Below are positions 17,057-26,543 of a DNA stretch of 64,000 nt, piece after piece. How positions within the stretch are numbered: position 1 is the first letter of the stretch; every line of letters starts with the position of its first letter. Below the pieces are notes generated by a model. It ran no database searches and was not told the DNA's origin. It saw nothing but the letters and a program-made list of their open reading frames with translations. The stretch is taken from NCBI GenBank assembly GCA_963849885.1, contig CAWKIV010000018.1:186001-250000 (forward strand). The letters run 5' to 3'. Origin of the DNA: CADCTP01 sp963849885 (GTDB taxonomy: Bacteria > Actinomycetota > Actinomycetes > Mycobacteriales > CADCTP01). Both the position numbers and the translations under genes were made by a program.

Positions 17057-18034
17057 GTGGAATTCCGTCGCCTCGGCCGCAGCGGCCTGACCATCAGCGA
17101 GATCGCGTACGGCAACTGGATCACCCACGGCAGCCAGGTCGAGGAGGACGCGGCGCAGGCCTGCGTCCGGGCCGCCCTGGACGCCGGCATCACCACCTTC
17201 GACACCGCGGACGTGTACGCGCAGACCAGGGCCGAGTCGGTGCTCGGGCGGGCGCTGCAGGGGATCCGGCGGGAGAGCTACGAGCTCTTCACGAAGGCGT
17301 ACTGGCCGACCGGCCCGGGGCCGAACGACCGCGGCCTGGGCCGCAAGCACCTGCTGGAGAGCTGCGAGGCCTCGCTGCGCCGGCTCGGCACCGACCACCT
17401 CGACCTCTACCAGGCCCACCGCTTCGACCGCAGCACGCCGCTGGAAGAGACCATGCTGGCGTACGCGGACCTGGTCCGGCAGGGCAAGGTGCTCTACGTC
17501 GGGGTGTCCGAGTGGACCGCACAGCAGATCACCGACGCGGCCGCGCTGGCCCGCGAGCTGCGGGTGCCGCTGATCTCCAACCAGCCGCAGTACTCGATGC
17601 TCTGGCGGGTCATCGAGGCCGAGGTGGTGCCGGCCTGCGAGCAGGAGGGCATCAGCCAGATCGTCTGGTCGCCGATCGCGCAGGGCGTGCTGACCGGGAA
17701 GTACAAGCCCGGCGAGGCGCCGCCGGCCGGGTCCCGGGCCACCGACGAGACCGGCGGCAAGTTCATCAGCCGGATGCTGGAAGACCGGGTGCTGGAGCGG
17801 GTGCAGCGGCTGCGCCCGATCGCCGACGACTGCGGCCTGTCGATGGCCCAGCTGGCCATCGCCTGGGTGCTGCAGAACGGCAACGTCGCGGCCGCGATCA
17901 TCGGCGCCACCCGGCCGGAGCAGGTGACGGAGAACGTCAAGGCCGTCGGGGTCGAGCTGGACGCCGAGGTGCTGCGGCGGATCGACGAGGTCCTCGGCGA
18001 CGTGGTCGAGCGGGACCCGGCGAAGACGGGCTGA
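17057..18034 (+). CDS. Aldo/keto reductase (KCAB-beta-like)
   Basis: 325 aa, an NADPH-dependent TIM-barrel oxidoreductase. The catalytic tetrad can be seen: Asp and Tyr in TFDTADVYAQ, Lys in LFTKAYWP and His in LYQAHRFD. The SPIAQGVLTGKY and IIGATRPEQVTENV segments form the cofactor pocket. It is closest to the voltage-gated potassium channel beta-subunit-like group (GRSGLTISEIAYGNWITHG). The substrate is unknown. It converges with the small gene at 18090. Confidence 0.88.
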   Translation: MEFRRLGRSGLTISEIAYGNWITHGSQVEEDAAQACVRAALDAGITTFDTADVYAQTRAESVLGRALQGIRRESYELFTKAYWPTGPGPNDRGLGRKHLLESCEASLRRLGTDHLDLYQAHRFDRSTPLEETMLAYADLVRQGKVLYVGVSEWTAQQITDAAALARELRVPLISNQPQYSMLWRVIEAEVVPACEQEGISQIVWSPIAQGVLTGKYKPGEAPPAGSRATDETGGKFISRMLEDRVLERVQRLRPIADDCGLSMAQLAIAWVLQNGNVAAAIIGATRPEQVTENVKAVGVELDAEVLRRIDEVLGDVVERDPAKTG

Positions 18035-18089
18035 CCGCGGCGGGGCGGCGGGTCCCGCGGGCCCCGCGGGGGGCGCTGAGGGCGCGGGG

Positions 18090-18296
18090 TCAGGCGCCGG
18101 CCGGGGTGAGCGGCATCGCGTACTCGACCCGGTCGCCCTCGACCAGCACGACCTGCTCGACACCGGCGGCGAGCAGGTCGCGCCAGCTCTCCCCCAGCCA
18201 CGACTCGGCGTCGCCCTTGGTGGGGAAGGTGTCCCCCTCGGGGGCGGCGGGCACGTCCTGCCCCTGCGCGTCCTGGTAGCGCCAGCTCCACGTCAC
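18090..18296 (-). CDS. Small conserved actinobacterial protein (68 aa)
   Basis: Starts at GTG 18296. The sequence VTWSWRYQDAQGQDV, then FPTKGDAESWLGESWRDLL and QVVLVEGDRVEY, is a pattern I recognise from unnamed small proteins common in Streptomyces and relatives. It is acidic and soluble with no signal or membrane segment. Function unknown. The 55-bp space to the convergent reductase gene contains overlapping GC palindromes (CCCGCGGG, CCCCGCGGGG) that may act as a terminator. Confidence 0.72.
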   Translation of the reverse strand: MTWSWRYQDAQGQDVPAAPEGDTFPTKGDAESWLGESWRDLLAAGVEQVVLVEGDRVEYAMPLTPAGA

Positions 18297-18367
18297 GCCC
18301 GGCAGGCTACCGGCCCCCGCCGCCCGGCCCGGCCGCCCGGTCGGGCGGGCGGGGCGGGCGGGTCGGG

Positions 18368-18373
18368 TAGCGT
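18368..18373 (+). promoter_or_regulatory. -10 box TAGCGT upstream of cobT
   Basis: It lies 25 nt before GTG 18399, leaving room for the GGAGG at 18389-18393, so cobT would have a short leader, unlike many neighbours. Confidence 0.45.
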
Positions 18374-18398
18374 CCCGGCCCGACCGACGGAGGACCGT

Positions 18399-19514
18399 GT
18401 GACCGCACCGCTCGACCTCGACGAGCTGTCCAGCCGGGTGGAGCCGCCCGACGAGGAGGCCGCCGCGGCGACCCGGGCCCGGCTGGACCAGCTGGCGACG
18501 CCGCCGGGGGCGCTCGGCCGGCTGGCCGACCTGGCCTGCTGGCTGGCCGGCGCGCAGGGGCGCTGCCCGCCGCGGGACCCGCAGCGGGCCCGGGTCGTGG
18601 TCTTCGCCGGCGACCACGGGGTCGCGGCGGCCGGCGTCTCGGCGTACCGGCCGGAGGACACCGCCCGGCTGGTCGAGCTGGTGCTGCAGGGCGGCGCGGC
18701 GGTGAGCGTGCTGGCGGAGGCGGCCGGCGCCACCGTCCGGGTGGCCGACCTGGCCGTCGCCGCGGACACCCCGGCCGAGGTGGCCGGCGCCAAGGTGCGC
18801 CGCGGCAGCGGGCGGATCGACCGGGCGGACGCGATGACCCTGGCCGAGGCGGAGCAGGCCTTCGCGGCCGGCGCGGCGATCGCCGACGCCGAGGTGGACG
18901 GGGGTGCCGACCTGCTCGTCCCGGGCCAGCTGGGCGTCGGCGCCACCACGGTGGCGGCCGTGCTGGTCGCCGCGCTCACCGAGACCGAGCCGGTCAAGGT
19001 GATCGGCCGCGGCTCCGGCATCGACGACCCGACCTGGATGCGCAAGGTCACCGCGATCCGGGACGCCCTGCGCCGGGCCCGGCCGTTCGCCGGCGACCCG
19101 ATGGCGCTGCTGGCCGTGGCCGGCGGGGCGGACGTGGCCGCGCTGACCGGCTTCCTGGTGCAGGCCGCGGTCCGCCGCACGCCGGTGCTGCTGGACGGGG
19201 TGGTCTCCGCGGCCGCGGCGCTGGTCGCCCAGGCGGCGGCGCCGACCGCGCCGGCCTGGTGGCTGGCCGGGCACCGCTCCGGTGAGCCGGCGCACCGGAT
19301 CGCGCTGGAGCGGCTGGAGCTGACCCCGGTGCTCGACCTCGGGCTGCGGCTCGGCGAGGGCGCCGGCGCGCTCGTCGCGCTGCCCCTCCTGCGGGCCGCC
19401 GTCCGCTCCTGCGCCGAGATCGCCACCCGCACCTCGGCCGGCCTCCAGCCACCCGCCGAGCAGCCACCCGCCGAGCAGCCGTCCAGCCGAGTGACGGACT
19501 CCGGCGCCGAGTGA
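18399..19514 (+). CDS. cobT: Nicotinate-nucleotide:dimethylbenzimidazole phosphoribosyltransferase CobT
   Basis: 371 aa from GTG 18399. It makes alpha-ribazole phosphate for the lower ligand of cobalamin. Family features: DQLATPPGALGRL near the start, VVVFAGDHGVAAAGVS, VPGQLGVGATTVAAV and VIGRGSGIDD, ending with the region around LRLGEGAGALVALPLLRAA that carries the catalytic Glu. The last 25 residues are a low-complexity tail (QPPAEQPPAEQP) made by a 15-bp repeat and are not part of the enzyme. No cobU/cobS follows. The stop codon lies inside a hairpin. Confidence 0.93.
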   Translation: MTAPLDLDELSSRVEPPDEEAAAATRARLDQLATPPGALGRLADLACWLAGAQGRCPPRDPQRARVVVFAGDHGVAAAGVSAYRPEDTARLVELVLQGGAAVSVLAEAAGATVRVADLAVAADTPAEVAGAKVRRGSGRIDRADAMTLAEAEQAFAAGAAIADAEVDGGADLLVPGQLGVGATTVAAVLVAALTETEPVKVIGRGSGIDDPTWMRKVTAIRDALRRARPFAGDPMALLAVAGGADVAALTGFLVQAAVRRTPVLLDGVVSAAAALVAQAAAPTAPAWWLAGHRSGEPAHRIALERLELTPVLDLGLRLGEGAGALVALPLLRAAVRSCAEIATRTSAGLQPPAEQPPAEQPSSRVTDSGAE

Positions 19515-19536
19515 CGGCGCGTACGCCGTCACTCGG
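19507..19536 (+). terminator. Hairpin terminator overlapping the cobT stop
   Basis: CCGAGTGACGGCG and its exact complement (13-bp stem, CGTA loop). The TGA of cobT is within the left arm. Confidence 0.7.
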
Positions 19537-19616
19537 GAGCCGACGCCGTCACTCGGGCAGCCGACGCCGTCACCCGGCAGCCGACGCCGTCACCCGGCAG
19601 CCGACGCCGTCACCCG
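19524..19616. repeat. 20-21-bp tandem repeat between cobT and gcvT
   Basis: About 4.6 units of CGCCGTCAC(T/C)CGG(G)(C)AGCCGA in a row. The first unit doubles as the right arm of the cobT terminator, so the array looks like a duplicated terminator arm. It fills the gap between two convergent genes. Confidence 0.8.
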
Positions 19617-19646
19617 GGAGGCGGCGGAGGGCGTCAGGCGGGGGTG

Positions 19647-20756
19647 TCAGCGGGTGTGGGCGGGGACGAACGGCGGCTTGACCACCCGGGCCGGCGCCGG
19701 CCGGCCGCGTACGTCGACCACCACCTCGGCGCCCTCGCCCAGCCCGGCCGCGGTGTCCAGCAGCGCCAGCCCGATGCCCTTGCGCAGCGTCGGCGAGAAC
19801 GTGCCGCTGGTCACCTCGCCCACCCGGGCGTCGCCGGCGAGCACCGGCAGGTGCGGGCGCGGGATGCCGCGGTCGAGCGCGGCCAGCCCCCACAGCAGCC
19901 GGGCCGGGCCGGCCTCCTTCTCCCGGAGCAGCGCGTCCCGCCCCCAGAACGCCGGCTTCTTCCAGCCGACCGCCCAGCCGGACCGGGCCTGCACCGGGGT
20001 GATCTCCATCGACAGGTCCTGCCCGTGCAGCGGGTAGCCCATCTCGGTGCGCAGCGTGTCCCGGGCGCCCAGCCCGCAGGGGCGCACGCCGAGGTCGGCG
20101 CCGGCGTCCAGCAGCGCGTCCCAGAGCGCGCCGGCCTGCCGGGCCGGCGGCAGCAGCTCGTACCCGTGCTCGCCGGTGTAGCCGGTCCGGCACACCACCA
20201 GCTCGTCGCCCTGCCAGCGGGACACCGTGTAGCTCATGTAGTCGTGGTCGGCCGGCAGCCCGAGCCGGCCGAGCAGCTCCGCCGACCGCGGGCCCTGCAC
20301 GGCCAGCACGCCGAAGTCGCGGTGCTCGTCGGCCACCGTGACGCCCGCCGGCGCGGCCGCGGCCAGCCGCCGGACCACCTCGGCGGTGTTGGCCGCGTTC
20401 GGGATCAGGAAGACGTGGTCGGCGTCGAAGAGGTACGCGATCAGGTCGTCGACCACGCCGCCGGTCGCGTCGTCGCAGCACAGCGTGTACTGGGCCTGGC
20501 CGGGCGCGATCCGGCCGAGGTCGTTGGTCAGCGACCGGTTCACGAAGTCGGCCGCGCCGGTCCCGCGCACGCGCGCCTTGCCGAGGTGCGAGACGTCGAA
20601 GACGCCGACGGCGTCCCGGACCGCGGCGTGCTCCTTGAGCACGCCGCCGCCGGCCGCGCCGTACTCGATCGGCATCAGCCAGCCGCCGAAGTCGGCCAGC
20701 TTCGCGCCGAGCGCGACGTGCCGGTCGTGCAGGGGCGAGTGCAGCAGCTCGGTCAT
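19647..20756 (-). CDS. gcvT: Glycine cleavage system aminomethyltransferase (T protein)
   Basis: 369 aa from ATG 20756. It transfers the methylene group from aminomethyl-lipoyl GcvH to tetrahydrofolate. Characteristic segments: FGGWLMPIEY, FDVSHLGKARVRG, LNDLGR-type folate loop (LTNDLGRIAPGQAQYTL), CRTGYTGEHGYEL and GLGARDTLRTEMGYPLHGQ. gcvP and gcvH are elsewhere. The order matches Rv2211c beside pepB. It is divergent from pepA, with a CAGACT box 6 nt before its start. Confidence 0.94.
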   Translation of the reverse strand: MTELLHSPLHDRHVALGAKLADFGGWLMPIEYGAAGGGVLKEHAAVRDAVGVFDVSHLGKARVRGTGAADFVNRSLTNDLGRIAPGQAQYTLCCDDATGGVVDDLIAYLFDADHVFLIPNAANTAEVVRRLAAAAPAGVTVADEHRDFGVLAVQGPRSAELLGRLGLPADHDYMSYTVSRWQGDELVVCRTGYTGEHGYELLPPARQAGALWDALLDAGADLGVRPCGLGARDTLRTEMGYPLHGQDLSMEITPVQARSGWAVGWKKPAFWGRDALLREKEAGPARLLWGLAALDRGIPRPHLPVLAGDARVGEVTSGTFSPTLRKGIGLALLDTAAGLGEGAEVVVDVRGRPAPARVVKPPFVPAHTR

Positions 20757-20873
20757 GCCGGCAGTCTGGCAGTGCCGGCCGGCCGGTCGGGGACGGTGTC
20801 CCGACCGGGACGGCACCGGACCGGCCGGGACGGCATAGCATCGGCCGGATCCCCGCGACCCGAACGGAGCACC

Positions 20874-22388
20874 GTGGCCGAGCTGACCTTCGCCCCGCCG
20901 ACCGTCGACGGGCTGGCCGCCGACGCGCTGGTCGTCGGGACCTTCTCCACCCCCGACGGGGTCCGCCTGGCCCCCGGCGCCGAGATCGCCGACGACGCCC
21001 TGGGCGGCCGGCTGACCGAGGCGCTGACCGCGCTCGGCGCCACCGGCGCCGAGGACGACGTGGTCAAGGTGGCCACCGTCGGGGCCACCGGGATCCCGCT
21101 GGTGGTCGCGGCCGGGCTCGGCCGGGCGCCGGCCGGCGGGGCCCCCGCGCCGGCCGTGATCCGCCGGGCCGCCGGCGCCGCGGTCCGCGCGCTGTCCGGC
21201 CGGGCCCGGGTGGCCAGCACGCTGGCGCTGGCCGGCGGCCAGCCGGCCGCCCCGGAGACGATCGCCGCGGCCGCCGAGGGCGCGCTGCTCGGCGCGTACG
21301 CGTTCACCGGCTACCGGACCACCGGCAACGGCGCCCGCAGCACGCCGCCGGCCACCGTGACCCTGCTGGTCCCCGATCCGGACGCGGACGGGCTGGCCGC
21401 GGCGGCGCAGCGGGCCGCCGCGGTGGCCGATGCGGTCGCGCTGGCCCGGGACCTGGTCAACACCCCGCCGAACGACCTGCCCCCGGCCGAGTTCGCCCGC
21501 CGGGCCGAGGCCGCGGCCACGGCGGCCGGCCTCGAGGTCGAGGTGCTGGACGAGGAGGCGCTGGCCGCGGCCGGCTACGGCGGCGTGCTCGGCGTCGGCG
21601 GCGGCTCCGCCCGCCCGCCCCGGGTGGTCCGCATCCGGCACGCGGGGGCCGGCCCGAAGGTGGCGCTGGTCGGCAAGGGCATCACGTTCGACTCCGGCGG
21701 CATCTCGATCAAGCCGTCGGCCGGGATGGAGCAGATGAAGGCGGACATGGCCGGGGCGGCCGCGGTGGTCGCCACCATGACCGCGGTGGCCGCGCTCGAC
21801 CTGCCGCTCGAGGTGGTCGCCACCGTCCCGATGGCGGAAAACCTGCCCTCCGGCGCCGCGTACCGGCCGGCGGACGTGCTGACCATGTACGGCGGCAAGC
21901 GGGTCGAGGTGCTCAACACCGACGCCGAGGGCCGGCTGATCCTCGCCGACGCGATCGTGCGCGCCTGCGAGGACTCCCCCGCGTACCTGATCGAGACCTC
22001 CACGCTGACCGGCGCCCAGCGGGTCGCGCTGGGCGACCGGACCGCCGGGGTGATGGGCAGCGAGGAGCTGCGGGCCCGGGTGGTCGCGGCCGGCGACCGG
22101 GTCGGCGAGGGCATGTGGCCGATGCCGCTGCCCGAGGAGCTGCGCTCCGGGCTGGACTCCAAGGTCGCCGACCTGGCCAACGTCACCGGGGACCGGTCCG
22201 GCGGGATGCTGGTCGCCGGGCTGTTCCTGCGCGAGTTCGTCGCCGACGGGGTGTCCTGGGCGCACGTCGACGTGGCCGGCCCGGCGATGAACACGGGCAA
22301 GCCGTGGGGCTTCACCCCGAAGGGGGGCACCGGGGTGCCGGTGCGCACGCTGGTGGCCATTCTGGAGGACATCGCCGAGAAGGGCTGA
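20874..22388 (+). CDS. pepA: Leucyl aminopeptidase, M17 family
   Basis: 504 aa from GTG 20874 (CGGAGC upstream; a TAGCAT box at 20836 would give a leader of about 25 nt). A divergent N-terminal domain is followed by the dimetal catalytic domain: VGKGITFDSGGISIKP and the signature NTDAEGRL (348-355). It releases N-terminal residues from peptides in the cytosol. The position is that of Rv2213. Confidence 0.94.
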   Translation: MAELTFAPPTVDGLAADALVVGTFSTPDGVRLAPGAEIADDALGGRLTEALTALGATGAEDDVVKVATVGATGIPLVVAAGLGRAPAGGAPAPAVIRRAAGAAVRALSGRARVASTLALAGGQPAAPETIAAAAEGALLGAYAFTGYRTTGNGARSTPPATVTLLVPDPDADGLAAAAQRAAAVADAVALARDLVNTPPNDLPPAEFARRAEAAATAAGLEVEVLDEEALAAAGYGGVLGVGGGSARPPRVVRIRHAGAGPKVALVGKGITFDSGGISIKPSAGMEQMKADMAGAAAVVATMTAVAALDLPLEVVATVPMAENLPSGAAYRPADVLTMYGGKRVEVLNTDAEGRLILADAIVRACEDSPAYLIETSTLTGAQRVALGDRTAGVMGSEELRARVVAAGDRVGEGMWPMPLPEELRSGLDSKVADLANVTGDRSGGMLVAGLFLREFVADGVSWAHVDVAGPAMNTGKPWGFTPKGGTGVPVRTLVAILEDIAEKG

Positions 22389-22508
22389 TCCCCCGGCGCC
22401 GCCGCGCCCCACCCGGCGGCCGGGACTGGCCGGGTGCCAAGATGGGAAACGTAGTGATCGGGTGGCGACCGGCCCCCGGTCCGGCGAGAACCAGCGAGGA
22501 GATCCCCG

Positions 22509-23888
22509 GTGGCTGAGACCGACGTCGACCTCGTCATCCTGGGCGGCGGCAGCGGTGGCTACGCGTGCGCGCTGCGGGCCGCGGAGCTCGGCATGACCGT
22601 CGCGCTGATCGACAAGGACAAGCTCGGCGGCACCTGCCTGCACCGGGGGTGCATCCCGACCAAGGCGCTGCTGCACGCCGGCGAGGTGGCCGACCTGGCC
22701 CGGGAGAGCGAGCAGTTCGGCGTGCGGGCGTCGCTGGAGGGCATCGACGCGCCGGCGGTCCGCAAATACCAGGAGGGCGTGGTCAGCCGGCTCTACAAGG
22801 GCCTGCAGGGGCTGGTCAAGAGCCGGGGCATCCAGTTCGTCGAGGGTGAGGGGCGGCTGGCCTCCGCCACGTCGGTGCAGGTCGGCGACACGACGTACAC
22901 CGGCAAGCACGTGGTGCTGGCCACCGGCTCGGTGCCGCGGACGCTGCCGGGGCTGGACGTGGACGGCAGCCGGGTGATCTTCAGCGACCACGCGCTGCAG
23001 CTGGACCGGGTGCCGGCGTCCGTGGTCATCCTCGGCGGCGGGGTCATCGGGGTCGAGTTCGCCAGCGTCTGGCGGTCCTTCGGCGCCGAGGTGACCGTGG
23101 TCGAGGCGCTGCCGCACCTGGTGCCGCTGGAGGACGAGGCCAGCTCCAAGCTGCTCGAGCGGGCCTTCCGCCGCCGCGGCATCAAGCAGGAGCTCGGCGC
23201 CCGCTTCGGCGGGGTGGAGCACACCGACGGCGGCGTCCGGGTGTCGCTGGAGAGCGGCAAGACGATCGACGCGGAGCTGCTGCTCGTCGCCGTCGGGCGG
23301 GGCCCGGTCTCGCAGGGCCTCGGGTACGAGGAGGCCGGCGTCACCCTGGACCGCGGCTTCGTGAAGGTCGACGAATACTGCCAGACCCCGGTGCCGACCA
23401 TCTCCGCGGTCGGCGACCTCATCCCGTCCCCGCAGCTCGCGCACGTCGGCTTCGGCGAGGGCATCCTGGTCGCCGAGCGGCTGGCCGGGCTGTCGGTGGT
23501 GCCGATCGACTACGCCGGGGTGCCCCGGGTCACCTACTCCGAGCCGGAGGTCGCCTCGGTCGGGCTGACCGAGGCGCAGGCCCGGGAGAAGTACGGCGAG
23601 GACGGGATCAAGACGCTGACGTACGACCTGGCCGGCAACGGCAAGAGCCAGATCCTCAAGACCGCGGGCGCGGTGAAGCTGGTGGCCCAGCAGGACGGCC
23701 CGGTGGTCGGCGTGCACCTGGTCGGCAGCCGGGTCGGCGAGCTGCTGGCCGAGGCGCAGCTGATCTACAACTGGGAGGCGCTGCCGGCCGAGGTCGCCCA
23801 GCTGATCCACGCCCACCCGACGCAGTCCGAGGCCATGGGCGAGGCCCATCTCGCCCTGGCCGGCAAGCCGCTGCACGTGCACGGCTGA
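22509..23888 (+). CDS. lpdA: Dihydrolipoyl dehydrogenase (E3)
   Basis: 459 aa from GTG 22509 with GAGGAG upstream. It reoxidises dihydrolipoyl groups of 2-oxoacid dehydrogenases and of the glycine cleavage H protein, using FAD and NAD+. The N-terminal FAD motif (LGGGSGGYACALRA), redox-active disulfide C43-C48 (GGTCLHRGCIPTKAL), NAD motif (ILGGGVIGVEFA) and C-terminal HAHPTQSE catalytic pair are all present. It is 63 bp upstream of sucB, so probably one operon. Confidence 0.95.
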   Translation: MAETDVDLVILGGGSGGYACALRAAELGMTVALIDKDKLGGTCLHRGCIPTKALLHAGEVADLARESEQFGVRASLEGIDAPAVRKYQEGVVSRLYKGLQGLVKSRGIQFVEGEGRLASATSVQVGDTTYTGKHVVLATGSVPRTLPGLDVDGSRVIFSDHALQLDRVPASVVILGGGVIGVEFASVWRSFGAEVTVVEALPHLVPLEDEASSKLLERAFRRRGIKQELGARFGGVEHTDGGVRVSLESGKTIDAELLLVAVGRGPVSQGLGYEEAGVTLDRGFVKVDEYCQTPVPTISAVGDLIPSPQLAHVGFGEGILVAERLAGLSVVPIDYAGVPRVTYSEPEVASVGLTEAQAREKYGEDGIKTLTYDLAGNGKSQILKTAGAVKLVAQQDGPVVGVHLVGSRVGELLAEAQLIYNWEALPAEVAQLIHAHPTQSEAMGEAHLALAGKPLHVHG

Positions 23889-23951
23889 TCCGGCACAGTG
23901 GCGTCCACCTCCCGACACCTGACCTCCCGACCCTGAAGGAGTCGTTGACCA

Positions 23952-25578
23952 ATGTCGGTCTCCGTCACGATGCCGCGTCTCGGCGAGAGCGTCACCGAGG
24001 GCACGGTCACCCGCTGGCTGAAGCAGGAGGGCGAGCAGGTCGAGGCCGATGAGCCGCTGCTCGAGGTGTCCACCGACAAGGTGGACACCGAGATCCCGGC
24101 GCCGGCCTCCGGCGTGCTGTCCTCGATCCGGGTCGGTGAGGACGAGACCGTCGAGGTCGGCGTCGAGCTGGCGGTGATCGAGGACGGCGCGTCCGCCGGC
24201 GGCTCCGACGGCGGGTCCGGCGAGGCGCCGGCCCAGGAGGAGCAGCCGGAGCCGCAGCAGGAGGAGGCGGCCCAGCAGCAGGTGGAGGAGCGCGAGCAGG
24301 CCCCGCCGCAGCAGGAGGAGCCGCAGCAGGAGGAGGCAGCAGGAGGAGCAGGAGCAGCCGGCCGCCCAGCAGGAGCAGCCCCGGCAGGAGCAGGAGGCGC
24401 CGGCCCGGCCGGAGCCCCAGCAGGAGCAGCCGCCGCAGCCGGTCTCCCAGCAGCAGGCCCCGCCGCCGCAGCAGCCCGCGTCCCCGCAGCAGCCGGCCGC
24501 GCGCCAGCCCGCGCCGCAGGCGCCGCCGGCCCAGCAGGGCGGCCAGCAGCCGTCGGACGACTCGGGCGCGTACGTGACGCCGCTGGTCCGCAAGCTCGCC
24601 GCCGAGCACGGCGTCGACCTGGCCGGCATCAAGGGCACCGGGGTCGGCGGCCGGATCCGCAAGCAGGACGTGCTGGAGGCGGCCCGGTCCGCGCAGCCGG
24701 AGCCGGCAAAAGCGGAGCAGCCGGAGCAGCAGCCGGTCGGCAGCAGCGACGGCAAGCCGGTCCAGGCCACCTCGCCGGTGTCCTCGGCGCCCGGCCCGGC
24801 CAGCCCGGCCGCGGCGGAGACCCGGCCGGCGCCGCGTGTCGAGCCGTCCCCGCTGCGCGGCAAGACCGAGAAGATGTCCCGCCTGCGCAGCGTCATCGCC
24901 CGCCGGATGGTCGAGTCGCTGCAGGTCAGCGCGCAGCTGACCACCGTGGTCGAGGTCGACGTGACCCGGGTGGCGCGGCTGCGCCAGCTGGCCAAGGCCG
25001 ACTTCGAGCGGCGCGAGGGCGTGAAGCTGTCCTTCCTGCCCTTCTTCGCGGTCGCGGCCGTGGAGGCGCTCAAGCAGCACCCCGGCGTCAACGCGTCGAT
25101 CGACACCGAGGCCGGCACGATCACGTACCACGAGGCCGAGCACCTCGGCGTCGCGGTGGACACCGACCGCGGGCTGCTGGTCCCGGTCATCCACGACGCC
25201 GGCGACCTCAACCTGGGCGGGATGGCGCGCAAGATCGCCGACCTGGCCGAGCGCACCCGGGCCAACAAGGTCAGCCCGGACGAGCTCGGCGGCGGCACCT
25301 TCACGCTGACCAACACCGGCAGCCGGGGCGCCCTGTTCGACACCCCGATCATCAACCAGCCGCAGGTCGGCATCCTCGGCACCGGCGCGGTGGTGAAGCG
25401 CCCGGTGGTGGTGGACGACCCCGACCTCGGCGAGGTCATCGCGGTGCGGTCGATGGTCTACCTGGCCCTGACGTACGACCACCGGATCGTGGACGGCGCG
25501 GACGCGGCCCGCTTCCTGGTCACCGTGAAGGAGCGGCTGGAGGGCGGCGCGTTCGAGGCCGACCTCGGCCTCACCTGA
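23952..25578 (+). pseudogene. sucB: 2-oxoacid dehydrogenase E2, dihydrolipoamide acyltransferase, with a +1 frameshift in the linker as sequenced
   Basis: ATG 23952 follows GAAGGAG. One lipoyl domain (about 1-80) carries the lipoylated lysine K43 in STDKVDTE. A long Gln/Glu/Pro-rich linker follows (about 85-205). Then come an E3-binding domain (VTPLVRKLAAEHGVDLAGIKG) and the catalytic domain, ending in YDHRIVDGADAARF with H510. An extra base at 24329-24337, in a GGAGGAGGCAGCAG run, shifts the frame inside the linker; deleting it gives a 541-aa protein. Both folded parts are intact, so error is more likely than decay. The locus equals dlaT/sucB (Rv2215) and is followed by the TIGR01777 gene and lipB-lipA. 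Whether the substrate is pyruvate or oxoglutarate cannot be told. Confidence 0.88.
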
Positions 25579-25630
25579 GCGCATCCGGCCCGAGTCGCGG
25601 GGCGGAGTCGGGGGCGGCAGGATCCGGGGC

Positions 25631-26533
25631 GTGAAGATCGCGGTCACCGGCTCGTCCGGCATGGTCGGCTCGGCGCTCGTCCCCGCCCTGCGCGGGGACG
25701 GGCACGAGGTGCTCCGGGTGGTCCGCCGGCCACCGCGGGGCGCGGACGAGGTGCGCTGGGACCCGGCCCGCCGGGAGCTGGACCCGGCGGCGCTGGCGGA
25801 CGTGGACGCGGTCGTGCACCTGGCCGGGGTCAACGTCGGCAGCCGGCGGTGGACCCAGCCGCGCCGGGACGCGATCGTCCGCAGCCGGGTGGACGGCACC
25901 GAGACCGTCGCCGAGGCGCTGGCCAAGGCGCCGCCCCGCCCCCGCGCGCTGCTGTCCGCCTCGGCCATCGGCTGGTACGGCGACACCGGCGACCGGGAGG
26001 TGGACGAGACCGGCCCGTCCGGCGGCGGCTTCCTGGCCGCGGTGTGCCGGCGCTGGGAGGCCGGTACGGCGGCCGCCGAGGCCGCCGGCGTCCGCGTCGT
26101 GCATCTGCGCTCCGGGCTGGTCTGCGGCCCGAAGGGCGGCCTGCTCGGCCCGCTGCTGCCGCTGGCCCGGGTCGGGCTGGTCGGCCCGCTCGGCTCCGGC
26201 CGGCAGTGGTGGTCGTGGATCTCGCTGGCCGACGAGGTCGGCGCGATCCGGCACCTGCTGGCCCGGGACGACGTCAGCGGCCCGGTCAACCTGACCGGCC
26301 CGGCGCCGCTGACCAACCGCGACTTCACCCGGGTCCTCGGCACCGTGCTGCACCGGCCGGCCGGGTGCACGGTGCCGGCCTTCGCGCTGCGGGTCGCGGT
26401 GGGCGAGTTCGCCCCGGAGGGGATCACCGCCGGGCAGAAGGTGCTGCCGCGGCTGCTGCAGCGCACCGGCTACCGGTTCGACCACCCGACGGCCGAGCGG
26501 GCGCTGCGCTGGGTCACCGGCCGGGCCGGCTAG
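25631..26533 (+). CDS. TIGR01777 family (SulA/YfcH-like) NAD-dependent epimerase
   Basis: 300 aa. It has the N-terminal Rossmann motif VTGSSGMVGSALVPAL, HLAGVNVGSRRW, SASAIGWYGDTGDREVDE and a C-terminal DUF1731 segment (VPAFALRVAVGEFAPEGI). It is an extended SDR of unknown substrate. It occupies the conserved spot between the E2 gene and lipB (Rv2216). GTG 25631 has only a weak CAGGAT box upstream. Its stop TAG forms part of the -10 of the next gene. Confidence 0.88.
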   Translation: MKIAVTGSSGMVGSALVPALRGDGHEVLRVVRRPPRGADEVRWDPARRELDPAALADVDAVVHLAGVNVGSRRWTQPRRDAIVRSRVDGTETVAEALAKAPPRPRALLSASAIGWYGDTGDREVDETGPSGGGFLAAVCRRWEAGTAAAEAAGVRVVHLRSGLVCGPKGGLLGPLLPLARVGLVGPLGSGRQWWSWISLADEVGAIRHLLARDDVSGPVNLTGPAPLTNRDFTRVLGTVLHRPAGCTVPAFALRVAVGEFAPEGITAGQKVLPRLLQRTGYRFDHPTAERALRWVTGRAG

Positions 26534-26536
26534 CGT
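26531..26536 (+). promoter_or_regulatory. -10 box TAGCGT overlapping the previous stop codon
   Basis: It lies 7 nt before ATG 26544; this favours ATG 26544 over the in-frame GTG 26535. Confidence 0.5.
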
Positions 26537-26543
26537 GGCCGGC

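Noticed and set aside
19647..25439. 1,930-codon open frame on the minus strand across pepA, lpdA and sucB
   Set aside because: It is antisense to three well-identified genes; long antisense frames are common at this GC content. Only its last 369 codons, gcvT, are real.
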